NCBI GenBank assembly: GCA_943325595.2 | Contig: CALPQA020000007.1 | Coordinates: forward strand, 1-17,497 | Source of the DNA: Auritidibacter sp. Marseille-P8566 | GTDB lineage: Bacteria > Bacteroidota > Bacteroidia > Flavobacteriales > Flavobacteriaceae | Reading direction: 5' to 3' | DNA: 17,497 bases | Part shown: piece after piece, positions 1 through 7,508 of the stretch | Layout of the letters: every line of letters starts with the position of its first letter | How positions within the stretch are numbered: position 1 is the stretch's first letter | The notes under the pieces: generated by a model | Told to the model about the DNA's origin: nothing | Database searches by the model: none | What the model saw: the letters and a program-made list of their open reading frames with translations, nothing else | Program-made: the position numbers and the translations under genes

Positions 1-1391
1 GGCACTGGATTGGTTGTATGTGCGGTATTTGGACTTCCATCAGGATTAATCATCGTTTCACAATTTCCGTGATCGGCAATTACAATCGTCGTATAATTAT
101 TGGCCAAAGCAGCAGTAATAACTTTTTCAACACATTGATCTACCGCTTCACATGCTTTTATTGCAGCGCTCATAACACCTGTATGTCCTACCATATCGCC
201 ATTGGCAAAATTCAAACATACAAAATCAACTGCTCCTTTTTCAATTTCGGGAACTAAAGCTTCTGCTAATTCAAATGCGCTCATTTCGGGTTGTAAATCG
301 TAAGTCGCTACTTTTGGTGAGTTTTTTAAGATGCGGCTTTCGCCAATGAAAGGTTCTTCACGACCTCCCGAAAAGAAGAACGTTACGTGAGGATATTTCT
401 CGGTTTCCGCAATTCGGATTTGTTTTTTGTTGGCTTTTTCCAAAACTTCACCTAACGTTTCTGTGATATTATCTTTATTGTAAACCACTTTTACGTTTTG
501 GTAACTTTCGTCATAATTGGTAAGCGTAACATAATACAAATTCAATTTGTGCATATTTTGTTCGTGGAAGTCTTTTTGCGAAAGCGCTTCAGTCAATTCT
601 CGACCGCGATCTGTTCGGAAATTGAAGAATATCACCACATCCTTTTCTTTGATAGTTGCCAATGGAGTTCCATTATCATCCACCATAATAATTGGGTCGA
701 TAAACTCGTCAGTGATATTGTTTTTATAGCTTTCTTCGATATTTTCGATGGCATTTTTGGAAGGCGTTCCCGCTCCATTTACCAGTAAATCATAAGCTAA
801 TTTTACGCGTTCCCAACGTTTATCGCGATCCATTGCATAATATCTTCCTATAACCGAAGCCAATTTTACGGAAGTATTTTGGATGTACTTTTCTAAATCT
901 TGAATGTATTTTTTCCCTGATTTTGGATCCACATCACGACCGTCTGTAAAAGCGTGAACAAAAACTTTTTGAAGTCCAAAATCTTGGGTTGCATCAATCA
1001 AACCGCGCAAGTGAGACGTGTGAGAATGCACGCCACCATCAGAAACTAATCCGAGGAAATGTACGTTTACGTTATTGTCTTTTGCATATTGAAAGGCATC
1101 AACCAAAACTTGTTCTTTGTTCAAGGTTTTGTGTTCGACGGCAAGGTTTATTTTGGCTAAATCTTGATAAATGATTCTTCCAGCTCCTAAGTTCATGTGT
1201 CCTACTTCGGAATTTCCCATTTGTCCTTCTGGCAAACCTACGTTTAAACCATCGGTGCGAAGTTGGGCACTTGGATATTTTTTATATAGCGAATTTATGA
1301 AAGGAATATTCGCATTGTCTATGGCGGATACTTTTGGATCTGGAGATTTTCCCCATCCATCAAGTATCATTAAAATAACTTTTTTGTTCAT
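1..1391 (-). CDS. gpmI: 2,3-bisphosphoglycerate-independent phosphoglycerate mutase, 3' end outside window
   Basis: Interconverts 3- and 2-phosphoglycerate in glycolysis and gluconeogenesis in the cytoplasm, using two metal ions (Mn in most bacterial members) and a phosphoserine intermediate. About 463 residues are visible. The protein opens MNKKVILMILDGWGKS, giving the first metal ligand Asp11. GQMGNSEVGH follows, with the catalytic serine at about residue 61, then GLVSDGGVHSH and FTDGRDVDP. Near the window edge comes the second metal-binding motif, IADHGNCETM. The family is usually about 505-510 residues, so roughly 40 C-terminal residues lie outside the window. The ATG at 1389-1391 is the natural start because it begins directly with the conserved hydrophobic strand. 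It is transcribed in the same direction as the DUF5916 gene upstream, 104 bp away. The signature motifs leave little doubt. Confidence 0.97.
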   Translation of the reverse strand, partial: MNKKVILMILDGWGKSPDPKVSAIDNANIPFINSLYKKYPSAQLRTDGLNVGLPEGQMGNSEVGHMNLGAGRIIYQDLAKINLAVEHKTLNKEQVLVDAFQYAKDNNVNVHFLGLVSDGGVHSHTSHLRGLIDATQDFGLQKVFVHAFTDGRDVDPKSGKKYIQDLEKYIQNTSVKLASVIGRYYAMDRDKRWERVKLAYDLLVNGAGTPSKNAIENIEESYKNNITDEFIDPIIMVDDNGTPLATIKEKDVVIFFNFRTDRGRELTEALSQKDFHEQNMHKLNLYYVTLTNYDESYQNVKVVYNKDNITETLGEVLEKANKKQIRIAETEKYPHVTFFFSGGREEPFIGESRILKNSPKVATYDLQPEMSAFELAEALVPEIEKGAVDFVCLNFANGDMVGHTGVMSAAIKACEAVDQCVEKVITAALANNYTTIVIADHGNCETMINPDGSPNTAHTTNPV

Positions 1392-1427
1392 CGTTTCTAT
1401 TTTTTAGCCCAGATGGAAGTGGAAATC

Positions 1428-1456
1428 ATTTTTGTTTTTTCTTTAAAAACAAAAAT
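1428..1456. repeat. 12-bp perfect inverted repeat between DUF5916 gene and gpmI
   Basis: The arms ATTTTTGTTTTT (1428-1439) and AAAAACAAAAAT (1445-1456) are exact reverse complements around a TCTTT loop. All pairs but one are A-T. On the minus strand no separate T-tract follows the second arm, so it is not a canonical intrinsic terminator for the DUF5916 gene. It could be a weak terminator or a dyad over the gpmI promoter. Confidence 0.5.
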
Positions 1457-1457
1457 A
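1450..1457 (-). promoter_or_regulatory. Candidate -7 promoter element for gpmI
   Basis: On the minus strand the sequence reads TATTTTTG, a full match to the Bacteroidota -7 consensus TAnnTTTG, about 59 bp before the gpmI start. The best upstream TTG (complement of CAA at 1483-1485) has a 25-bp spacer, slightly long. A second -7-like match, TAAATTTG, lies at 1483-1490. The first box overlaps one arm of a 12-bp inverted repeat (1428-1456). Chance matches are common in such AT-rich DNA. Confidence 0.35.
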
Positions 1458-1495
1458 TTGCAACGTACAGCTGGAATAGCTCCAAATTTAAGAAA

Positions 1496-3913
1496 TTAAA
1501 ATAACTTTTTCACTTGATTGTAGTCGATAAAATATTTTATGCTTATTGAGAATGCGTGGTTTAGGGCTTCGTTTGTAAGTAAATTAGTAACGTTTTTGCC
1601 GAAATCTTTATTAATATTGCGTTCAAAATCAGCTGCATTGTTTCGATATAATACAGATATTTGACTTCCTGGAGCAAACCACCACGAGTAGGATAAATCG
1701 ACATTCCAAGAGGTAAAATTGGAGTTTTTATTTGTGGAATAAGAAGAATAATCTGTTAAATTTCCGTTATTGGCAAGTGCTAAAAAGTTCTTATTTTCGG
1801 CATAAGACCAATAATGGCGCACTGAAATATTGAAATTCATTGTGCTGTTGAGCGAATATTTACCGGTTAGCGAATTAGAATAGGAAATTACGTTTCTGTT
1901 GGCAATAACAATTGTGTTTGGTGTAACTGAATTGGAATCGTCGTCAACGCTGTCAACGAAACCTTTGTTGTTATTTTGTCGGAAAAAATTGAAGTTATAA
2001 TTCAATGCGAATTTATCGTTGAATCTGTAACGTGGTCCTGCCGAAAATCCATAATTATTTCTTCCAGCCTCGTCTAATTTTGCATAAGAAGGATTAAAAT
2101 CAAAGGCAAATTTGTAATTATAATTGGATGAGAAATAAAACCACGCTCCCATTCTTGAAGGAATAAGTAGGTATCGATTTTCGGTTCGAGGTTCATAAAA
2201 GTCATGATTTTGCATAGGATTTGCATTTATTCCAAATCCAAAATAATGATTTTTCTTGTTGTTGATATTGAAGTTAATATTGAAATTATTTCCTTGAACG
2301 AAACCTGTTTCTTTTTGGAATTGCGTAAAAGCATTTAGATTTACATTAAAAGAATTGAACAATTTAGTTGAATTTAGAATTCTGTAATTTACATTTCCGT
2401 ACAAACTATAATAGTTGGTTTCAAAATTTATTCCAAGGTCATTGTTATCAAAATCTTTGGTAACGATATCGGCACCAAAGCTGTAACGGTATTTTCCACT
2501 TGTTTCACCAAAATTTAACGTTGAATAAATTCCTTTTTTGTCCTTTACATCATTCACATAACTGTATTTGAAATCTCCCGAAAGGTTGTAGGTATTTTTC
2601 TTGGTATTCAAATCCCAAACCAAAGCGGAAACGTTGGCGTCTCGAAAAGTACCATTTCTTGTTACATTGGTATTTACAAACGAAACTGAAGAGTTTTTTC
2701 GAAACCGTTGATCGAACACTAAAACATTATAATTTGATAGTGGCTCTACAATTTCACTTCTTACTGTTTGTGTATCATTGTTACGGATTTTAGCCGTTGT
2801 TGTTTCTGTAACAGCATTTAAAACCCCAATTCCCAAGCCTCCTTTTGTGCGTCCAGAAACTTTCAAGGCATTTAATAAATTTACCGTTGATGGATTATCA
2901 ATAATTTCTTCGTTGGCTGCTGTTGATGGATAATTTGAAGGGCTTCCGCCAATTCTACGAGAATACAATAAACTTCCTTTGTTGAACATGTCGGTTCCCT
3001 CGGTAAAAAAGGCTCTATTTTCGTTGAATTGTTGTTCAAACGGTCCTAAATTCAGAATTTTATCGTCGTATTTTGTTTGTCCAAAATCAGGAATTAAAAT
3101 AGCATCGAGCGTAAAAGCATCGTTGATACCGTATTTAATATCCATTCCGCCTTTCAATGTTCCCAAGGTTTTTTGGGCGCCATTTGCGTTTAAATAAAAA
3201 GAGGAATAGGGCATTAAAAACAACCTCGTTGGAGTTTTTACGTTTTCGATTCCTTCTAAAAGTCCAGCTTGTTGAATTACATTTCCAATTTTGTTATCAA
3301 TGTTTGTCCACGAATAAATGGCATTGTTACGCTTGATGTCCCGAACAAAATTTACGCCCCATGTTTGCGTTTTATTGTTTGAAAAGCGCAATGCTGCGTA
3401 TGGAATTTTCATTTCTACAATCCAACCGCATTCGTCAATTCTTGTTTTGCTTGACCAAATGGCATCCCACGAAAAATCCTCACCATTTACCTCTGTTGCC
3501 AAACAATCCATTTGGGTTCCAGAAGCGGTACAGAAAAATCTGAAATCTTGCTGACCATCATTAAATCCATTGATGAAAACACCAAAATTATCACTCGTTC
3601 CTTGGTCATCACGTTGTGTAATTTCTTTTAAAATTTTATTGGGTTCGTCGTCATATAATATCGCTCCAATATAAATGGCCTCATTATCATACAAGATTTT
3701 TACAAGGGTTTCTTTGTCCTGACCGATGTGTTTTCCGTTATCTGGTGCAAACATATAAAAGTCGGTAGCAATTTCAGCAGTCTTCCAATTTTGTTCATCC
3801 AAAATTCCGTCAATGATTATTCCGCCTTGGATCGGACAGGTTTTTAGTATTTTTTTCTGCGCAAAAGTTACAGTAAAAACAAACAAAAAACTGAAGGCTA
3901 AGAATTTTTTCAT
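1496..3913 (-). CDS. CBM9-like / DUF5916 family outer-membrane-type protein
   Basis: An 805-residue exported protein. Residues 1-19 form a signal peptide (MKKFLAF ... FAQ). Residues about 30-200 look like a CBM9-type beta-sandwich, with the typical opening IDGILDEQNW and later EMKIPYAALRF and WGVNFVRDIKR. The rest (about 215-805) has alternating aromatic/polar strands (for example YRYSFGADIV, YYSLYGNVNYRI) and ends in a phenylalanine, as in outer-membrane beta-barrels; it corresponds to DUF5916. Family members are common in Bacteroidota and are annotated as carbohydrate-binding family 9-like or DUF5916 proteins. The substrate and role are not established, and the CBM9 resemblance does not prove sugar binding. 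The gene has a good promoter directly upstream and is separated by 104 bp from gpmI. The family call is fairly sure; the function is unknown. Confidence 0.85.
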   Translation of the reverse strand: MKKFLAFSFLFVFTVTFAQKKILKTCPIQGGIIIDGILDEQNWKTAEIATDFYMFAPDNGKHIGQDKETLVKILYDNEAIYIGAILYDDEPNKILKEITQRDDQGTSDNFGVFINGFNDGQQDFRFFCTASGTQMDCLATEVNGEDFSWDAIWSSKTRIDECGWIVEMKIPYAALRFSNNKTQTWGVNFVRDIKRNNAIYSWTNIDNKIGNVIQQAGLLEGIENVKTPTRLFLMPYSSFYLNANGAQKTLGTLKGGMDIKYGINDAFTLDAILIPDFGQTKYDDKILNLGPFEQQFNENRAFFTEGTDMFNKGSLLYSRRIGGSPSNYPSTAANEEIIDNPSTVNLLNALKVSGRTKGGLGIGVLNAVTETTTAKIRNNDTQTVRSEIVEPLSNYNVLVFDQRFRKNSSVSFVNTNVTRNGTFRDANVSALVWDLNTKKNTYNLSGDFKYSYVNDVKDKKGIYSTLNFGETSGKYRYSFGADIVTKDFDNNDLGINFETNYYSLYGNVNYRILNSTKLFNSFNVNLNAFTQFQKETGFVQGNNFNINFNINNKKNHYFGFGINANPMQNHDFYEPRTENRYLLIPSRMGAWFYFSSNYNYKFAFDFNPSYAKLDEAGRNNYGFSAGPRYRFNDKFALNYNFNFFRQNNNKGFVDSVDDDSNSVTPNTIVIANRNVISYSNSLTGKYSLNSTMNFNISVRHYWSYAENKNFLALANNGNLTDYSSYSTNKNSNFTSWNVDLSYSWWFAPGSQISVLYRNNAADFERNINKDFGKNVTNLLTNEALNHAFSISIKYFIDYNQVKKLF

Positions 3914-3935
3914 GTGGTCTATTTAATTTTGTTGG

Positions 3936-3966
3936 CAAAACTATCTTTTATACTATATATTAACAA
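3936..3966 (-). promoter_or_regulatory. Promoter of the DUF5916 gene
   Basis: Read on the minus strand this is TTG (3964-3966), a 20-bp spacer, then TAGTTTTG (3936-3943). Both boxes match the Bacteroidota consensus TTG-N(about 17-23)-TAnnTTTG exactly. The -7 box ends 22 bp before the ATG, implying a leader of roughly 15 nt. Confidence 0.65.
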
Positions 3967-3993
3967 TTAAATTATAATTTTATTATGATTTCT

Positions 3994-4008
3994 GCAATTT
4001 AAAATTGC
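3994..4008. repeat. 15-bp perfect palindrome over a promoter -33 box
   Basis: GCAATTTAAAATTGC has 7-bp arms around a single central base. The right arm contains the TTG (4005-4007) that serves as the -33 element of the plus-strand promoter. That position suits an operator, but the core is almost all A/T, so chance is possible. Confidence 0.4.
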
Positions 4009-4036
4009 TATCTTATATGCAAATTGTTTAGTTTTG
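4005..4036 (+). promoter_or_regulatory. Plus-strand promoter in the DUF5916/LDT gap
   Basis: TTG (4005-4007), a 21-bp spacer and TAGTTTTG (4029-4036) match the Bacteroidota consensus exactly. Transcription would start near 4043, more than 300 nt before the L,D-transpeptidase start. It would therefore make either a long leader or a separate small RNA. Confidence 0.5.
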
Positions 4037-4089
4037 AATTTATTTACGCTTTTATTAAATTATTAATAACAGTATTTGTATTACAAAAA

Positions 4090-4227
4090 ATGTTTAACAA
4101 ATTCATGCATTTAATTATGCTTTTTAAGCCCAAAAAGCAGTTGCTTTTTAAGTTAAATTCCTTGTTATTGCATACAGAAACTAACATTACAGAAAAACAC
4201 ACCCAAAATTTAAGGCTTATTTTTTAA
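4090..4227 (+). CDS. Possible small protein of 45 residues (uncertain)
   Basis: This ATG-started frame begins about 47 nt downstream of the predicted start site of the promoter at 4005-4036. The product starts MFNKFMHLIMLFKPKKQ and is basic and hydrophobic at its N-terminus. I recognise no family. The frame crosses the three-part repeat (4118-4152), so any coding role would overlap RNA structure. AT-rich DNA readily gives such short frames, and a non-coding RNA is at least as likely. Confidence 0.15.
   Translation: MFNKFMHLIMLFKPKKQLLFKLNSLLLHTETNITEKHTQNLRLIF
4118..4152. repeat. Three-part repeat able to form two alternative hairpins
   Basis: TGCTTTTTAAG occurs at 4118-4128 and again at 4142-4152. 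Between them lies AAAAAGC (4132-4138), complementary to the GCTTTTT core of both copies. The middle segment can pair with the first copy (4119-4125, loop AAGCCC) or with the second (4143-4149, loop AGTT), but not with both. Such mutually exclusive stems are typical of attenuators. The stems are short and AU-rich, so stability is modest. Confidence 0.45.
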
Positions 4228-4313
4228 AATTATCTAAACACATTTTTTAAATTGAAAGTGTTAAAAAAAATGATTTTATGAGCAAATGATTTCAAATACG
4301 CTTTTTTACGTCT

Positions 4314-4321
4314 TATATTTG
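4314..4321 (+). promoter_or_regulatory. -7 promoter element of the YkuD_2-type L,D-transpeptidase gene
   Basis: TATATTTG matches TAnnTTTG exactly and lies 37 bp before the ATG at 4359. No TTG is present at the expected -33 distance, so the promoter may be weak or need an activator. Confidence 0.45.
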
Positions 4322-4358
4322 AGGGAACGAAAAAAATAATACAACGTTTAGATTCCCA

Positions 4359-5048
4359 ATGATTTACAAATTCCTACCTGTTTTAGTTTTCTTTTTGTCC
4401 TCATTTACATCAAATGATATAAAAACAACCAAAAATCCGAATCCTCCAATTGTCAGTTTAAAAACAAACGTCAATAAACTTAACTTTGAAGCAGAAGTAG
4501 TGAAGATTTATTCTACTTTGAAGAATAACAATTTGACCTTGCCCAAGTTAGAGAGCTTTAAAAAAGCCTTGCAAGGATTTTATGAGTTGAAAGACAAAGG
4601 GCTTATCAAAAAAGACATTTTGACCTTGATAGATTTCAGTTTGTCTTCAAACTCCAAGCGCCTATGGGTTATCGATTTGTCCACCAATACCGTATTATTT
4701 AATTCACTTGTGGCACATGGAAAAAATACAGGTGAAGAATTTGCCACCCGTTTTTCTAATGCTTCGGAATCTTTTAAAAGTAGTTTAGGCTTTTATGCAA
4801 CTGGAGAAATCTATAACGGAAAACACGGAATGTCTCTAAAATTAGACGGGTTAGAAAAAGGAGTGAATGACAATGCGCGCAGTCGTGGCGTAGTGATGCA
4901 CGCTGCCGATTATGTTTCTAATTTTTTCATTAAAGCCCATAAACGTTTAGGACGAAGCCAAGGTTGCCCAGCACTTCCTGAAGAATTAACGCAGGAAATC
5001 ATCAACACCATTAAAAACAAATCGTGTTTGTATATTTATCATCCGTAA
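4359..5048 (+). CDS. Murein L,D-transpeptidase catalytic domain protein (YkuD_2 type)
   Basis: A 229-residue exported protein. Residues 1-18 are a hydrophobic signal segment (MIYKFLPVLVFFLSSFTS) without a lipobox cysteine, so it is probably periplasmic. The C-terminal half carries the active-site pattern of the YkuD_2 family: GVVMHAADY with His181, then LGRSQGCPALP with catalytic Cys203 preceded by Ser200-Gln-Gly. Preceding strands include LWVIDLSTNTVLFNSLVAHGK. Such enzymes use a cysteine to make or exchange L,D-peptide bonds on peptidoglycan stem peptides; the substrate of this subfamily is not well established. It converges on a second, unrelated-subfamily L,D-transpeptidase gene, with stops 3 bp apart. 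The length is normal for the family. The family call is secure; cross-linking, protein anchoring or carboxypeptidase-like action cannot be told apart here. Confidence 0.9.
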   Translation: MIYKFLPVLVFFLSSFTSNDIKTTKNPNPPIVSLKTNVNKLNFEAEVVKIYSTLKNNNLTLPKLESFKKALQGFYELKDKGLIKKDILTLIDFSLSSNSKRLWVIDLSTNTVLFNSLVAHGKNTGEEFATRFSNASESFKSSLGFYATGEIYNGKHGMSLKLDGLEKGVNDNARSRGVVMHAADYVSNFFIKAHKRLGRSQGCPALPEELTQEIINTIKNKSCLYIYHP

Positions 5049-5051
5049 ATA

Positions 5052-6644
5052 TTAAAAGCTCGTTTTTAATTTTTGGTACAAATCGGCATCAAGATTGTAA
5101 ATATCATCTCTAAAAATAAGCGTGTTTTTTTCGCTCCATGCGGTCCAGTACAACAGATGAAAAAGCACTTCTTTTTTTATTGGAATAAACTTCGTTTTGT
5201 CTTTTTGTAGTGTTTCGGTTATTTTTTCAAGATTCCAATTTTCGGCATCGGCTAATAGATATTCGGTTAATTCTAATGGGTTTTCAACCCTAACACATCC
5301 CGAACTCAGAGAACGTTCATTTTTATCAAAAAAATCGCGGTGGTTTGTATCGTGCAAATAGACTGAAAACCGATTGGGAAAAATTAGTTTTACCATACCC
5401 AACGAATTAAATTTTCCAGGAATTTGAACGTATCGGTAGCTTTTAGCTTGAGACAATTGCCAGTTTCTTGGACTTACATGATCACCATTTCTATCAATTA
5501 AACGGATATTAGTTTTGTCTAGATAACTTCTGTTTTTCAAAATGGCAGGAATCACATCTTCGCGTAAAATGGTCGGAGGAACGGTCCAAGTGGGATTAAA
5601 AACTGCTTGCGTCAATATTGAAGAAAGTACGGGGGTTTTCCTTTTTTCTCTTCCAACAATAACTTTATGAACCCGAATTGTATCGTTGTTTTTTATTAAT
5701 GTCAAACGGTATTCTGGAATATTTATAATTACAAATTCGGATCCCAAGTTTTTTGGATACCACTTCCAACGTTCTAAATTAACAAGTATTTGTTCCTTTC
5801 TTTGGTTTTTTGTGAAATTTAACGTCGCTAGGGTTCCTTTTCCTATTGCACCGTCAGTTGCTAATCCATGTCTTTTTTGGAATTTTTTCACGGCAATTAC
5901 CGTTAGTGAATCATATACAACCGACAAACTATCTTTTGGCTGCATGTCCTTCCAATAAATCAATCTTTTTTTGATGTCAATAATTTTAGGATTACTGTCA
6001 TTTTGAACGATTTGCCCTGAGATTTCGAGATTCTTAAAATTATAATTTGGATACGAATCAATAATTTTTAGTGCTTTTTTCAAACGTTTGTAAACAATAA
6101 AATTGGGTTTTAACTGCTCTAATTTATAGGCTACCGAATCATTTTCTAACAACTGTGAAATGGTCTCATTGATGTCAATTTTATTTTCCTTCAAGTCCCA
6201 ATTTTTATATAATTTTCTTGGGTTAAGTCTTCCATTTGTTAAATGAGAAATATATTTTTGAAGATTATAGGTTAGCAACAAATCGTATTCAGCCCATTCT
6301 TTTGGTGTAAGTGAATTGGATTTTAATTCAAATGCCTTTAGCTTTTTAACAGAATAATCGGCTGGATTCAACCCTTCGTCGCCTGACTTCTCTAAATCCA
6401 TCAGAATACTATTTCTATTTTCAGAAGAGGTCCAAGCGGTTTTATTTAAGCGTGTTTTATAAAATTGATTTAGCGTTTTGGATTGGTACGCTAATAATTG
6501 AAGTGTATCAATTGCTACCGATTTTTTATCGATTTTTTTTTCGGTATCGTTATTAACTGGTTTTGAGTTTGAGATAGAATCCTTCGTTTCTTTCTTGCAA
6601 CTTATCAATAAACAAATTAATATGAGTGGTAAATAATTTTTCAT
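5052..6644 (-). CDS. L,D-transpeptidase with scaffold and peptidoglycan-binding domains (YcbB/LdtD-like lipoprotein)
   Basis: A 530-residue enzyme predicted to form 3-3 peptidoglycan cross-links in the periplasm. The N-terminus is a lipoprotein signal with lipobox LISC (residues 13-16, Cys16). Residues about 55-200 resemble the L,D-transpeptidase scaffold region (GDEGLNPADY, YISHLTNGRLNPRKLY). A peptidoglycan-binding motif sits at about 225-276 (VKKFQKRHGLATDGAIGKGT). The YkuD catalytic domain (about 303-460) has FNPTWTVPPTI, YLHDTNHRDFF with His431, and SLSSGCVRVENPLEL with nucleophile Cys450. The C-terminal WTAWSEKNTLIFRDDIYNLD is typical of the YcbB group. It lies 58 bp downstream of the GNAT gene on the same strand and may be co-transcribed, since no consensus promoter is visible in that gap. 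The only hairpin at the convergent junction (5051-5070) is short and AT-only in its stem. Confidence 0.92.
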   Translation of the reverse strand: MKNYLPLILICLLISCKKETKDSISNSKPVNNDTEKKIDKKSVAIDTLQLLAYQSKTLNQFYKTRLNKTAWTSSENRNSILMDLEKSGDEGLNPADYSVKKLKAFELKSNSLTPKEWAEYDLLLTYNLQKYISHLTNGRLNPRKLYKNWDLKENKIDINETISQLLENDSVAYKLEQLKPNFIVYKRLKKALKIIDSYPNYNFKNLEISGQIVQNDSNPKIIDIKKRLIYWKDMQPKDSLSVVYDSLTVIAVKKFQKRHGLATDGAIGKGTLATLNFTKNQRKEQILVNLERWKWYPKNLGSEFVIINIPEYRLTLIKNNDTIRVHKVIVGREKRKTPVLSSILTQAVFNPTWTVPPTILREDVIPAILKNRSYLDKTNIRLIDRNGDHVSPRNWQLSQAKSYRYVQIPGKFNSLGMVKLIFPNRFSVYLHDTNHRDFFDKNERSLSSGCVRVENPLELTEYLLADAENWNLEKITETLQKDKTKFIPIKKEVLFHLLYWTAWSEKNTLIFRDDIYNLDADLYQKLKTSF

Positions 6645-6702
6645 GTTGTATCTTATTTACCATAAGGTACCCATTATACTTGTGATTCGAAAGGTTTTTG
6701 GC

Positions 6703-7152
6703 TTAAGTTTGGCATTCGATAATTTTAAACAACACAAAATGTCTTCCAATTGTTTCAATTTCAAAACTATCTCCTCTTTTCATGTATCCTGATTTTTCGT
6801 AAAACCCAATTGCGTTTTCTCGAGCATTAAACCAAATTACGCTTCCCTTTTTATTTTGAATGTAATTTTCACAATGTTTTAAAAGTGCAACTCCAAAACC
6901 TTTCTTTTGAAATTGCTTTAGTACTGCCATTCCTCGAATTTGAAACTGATTTTCCTCTTCAAATAAACTATTTTTTGCTTCGAAAACTGAAATTACTCCC
7001 GACAATTGGTTGTTGTAAAATAATCCGAAATGTTTTGTAGTTTGCAAATTATCACCTTCAAAATGACAGCTTTCAATTGGTTTTCCAAAACGAAGCACGG
7101 GGTGTCGCACTGAAAAAGTCTCTAAAGCTCCAATTTCTATGATTTTAAACAT
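6703..7152 (-). CDS. GNAT family N-acetyltransferase
   Basis: A 149-residue cytoplasmic protein that would transfer an acetyl group from acetyl-CoA to an unknown amine. The acetyl-CoA binding motif A is clear: QIRGMAVLKQFQKKGFGVALL (residues 71-91), containing the QxxGxG/A-type loop QKKGFG. Motif B follows as NAIGFYEKSGYMKRG (residues 113-127), the usual substrate and tyrosine region. The length is typical for a single GNAT domain. The substrate cannot be predicted; neighbouring cell-wall enzymes are weak evidence at best. Expression probably starts from a TAGATTTG box about 67 bp upstream. Confidence 0.86.
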   Translation of the reverse strand: MFKIIEIGALETFSVRHPVLRFGKPIESCHFEGDNLQTTKHFGLFYNNQLSGVISVFEAKNSLFEEENQFQIRGMAVLKQFQKKGFGVALLKHCENYIQNKKGSVIWFNARENAIGFYEKSGYMKRGDSFEIETIGRHFVLFKIIECQT

Positions 7153-7218
7153 TTTTTATCAAAATTATTTTAGGTTGCAAAAATTACATAACAATATCAT
7201 AATAAATAAATTACAATT

Positions 7219-7226
7219 CAAATCTA
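7219..7226 (-). promoter_or_regulatory. Candidate -7 element of the GNAT gene
   Basis: The minus strand reads TAGATTTG, a full match to TAnnTTTG, 66 bp before the ATG. No TTG lies at the proper upstream distance. A second match, TAATTTTG, at 7160-7167 is only 7 bp from the ATG and would give a nearly leaderless message. Confidence 0.35.
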
Positions 7227-7276
7227 GCTTTATTAAAATAAAATTTACTTTCATTTGCATTTTTTTTAAAAAAAAC

Positions 7277-7308
7277 TTGCAACAATCCTAACTTATTCCC
7301 TATATTTG
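7277..7308 (+). promoter_or_regulatory. Promoter of tRNA-Gly
   Basis: TTG (7277-7279), a 21-bp spacer and TATATTTG (7301-7308) match the Bacteroidota consensus fully. The -7 box ends 13 bp before the mature tRNA, leaving a short 5' leader for RNase P. Confidence 0.8.
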
Positions 7309-7321
7309 CACCGTTGTTAAT

Positions 7322-7394
<73 letters not shown>

Positions 7395-7398
7395 CTAT

Positions 7399-7431
7399 AA
7401 ATCCTCAGACTTTTGTTTGGGGATTTTTTTT
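7399..7431 (+). terminator. Intrinsic terminator after tRNA-Gly
   Basis: AAATCCTCAGAC (7399-7410) pairs with GTTTGGGGATTT (7415-7426) over 12 positions, two of them G-U, around a TTTT loop. A run of T continues to 7431. It starts 5 nt after the mature tRNA end and so also defines the 3' trailer. Confidence 0.88.
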
Positions 7432-7454
7432 ATAATTTACTTTCATTTATATCT

Positions 7455-7487
7455 AAAAAAAAACCACACGTCGAAACGTATGGTTTT
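7455..7487 (-). terminator. Intrinsic terminator after the alpha-amylase gene
   Basis: On the minus strand AAAACCATACG pairs with CGTGTGGTTTT (11 bp, one G-U) around a TTTCGA loop, followed by a T-tract. The stem occupies 7460-7487 and the tract 7455-7459. It lies about 21 bp past the amylase stop and ends the starch operon, insulating it from the convergent tRNA. Confidence 0.87.
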
Positions 7488-7508
7488 CATCAACTAAAAA
7501 CTCAAATT

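Larger units (their letters stand above)
3914..4358. other. 445-bp intergenic region with divergent promoter signals, a palindrome and a three-part inverted repeat
   Basis: This AT-rich gap separates the minus-strand DUF5916 gene from the plus-strand L,D-transpeptidase. It holds, in order: the DUF5916 promoter, the palindrome GCAATTTAAAATTGC (3994-4008), a plus-strand consensus promoter (4005-4036), a possible 45-codon reading frame (4090-4227), the repeat TGCTTTTTAAG present twice (4118-4128 and 4142-4152) around its partial complement, and a TATATTTG box (4314-4321) before the transpeptidase. No gene with recognisable homology is seen here. Confidence 0.6.

Noticed and set aside
498..788. 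A 96-codon plus-strand frame inside gpmI
   Set aside because: The opposite strand encodes well-conserved phosphoglycerate mutase sequence through this whole region.
4024..4089. TTG-started extension of the small frame at 4090
   Set aside because: The TTG lies upstream of the predicted transcription start and inside the promoter -7 region, so it cannot be the start of that transcript's reading frame.
5051..5070. Bidirectional terminator at the convergent transpeptidase junction
   Set aside because: The stem ATTAAAA/TTTTAAT is only 7 bp and all A-T, overlapping the stop codon; too weak to call a terminator.
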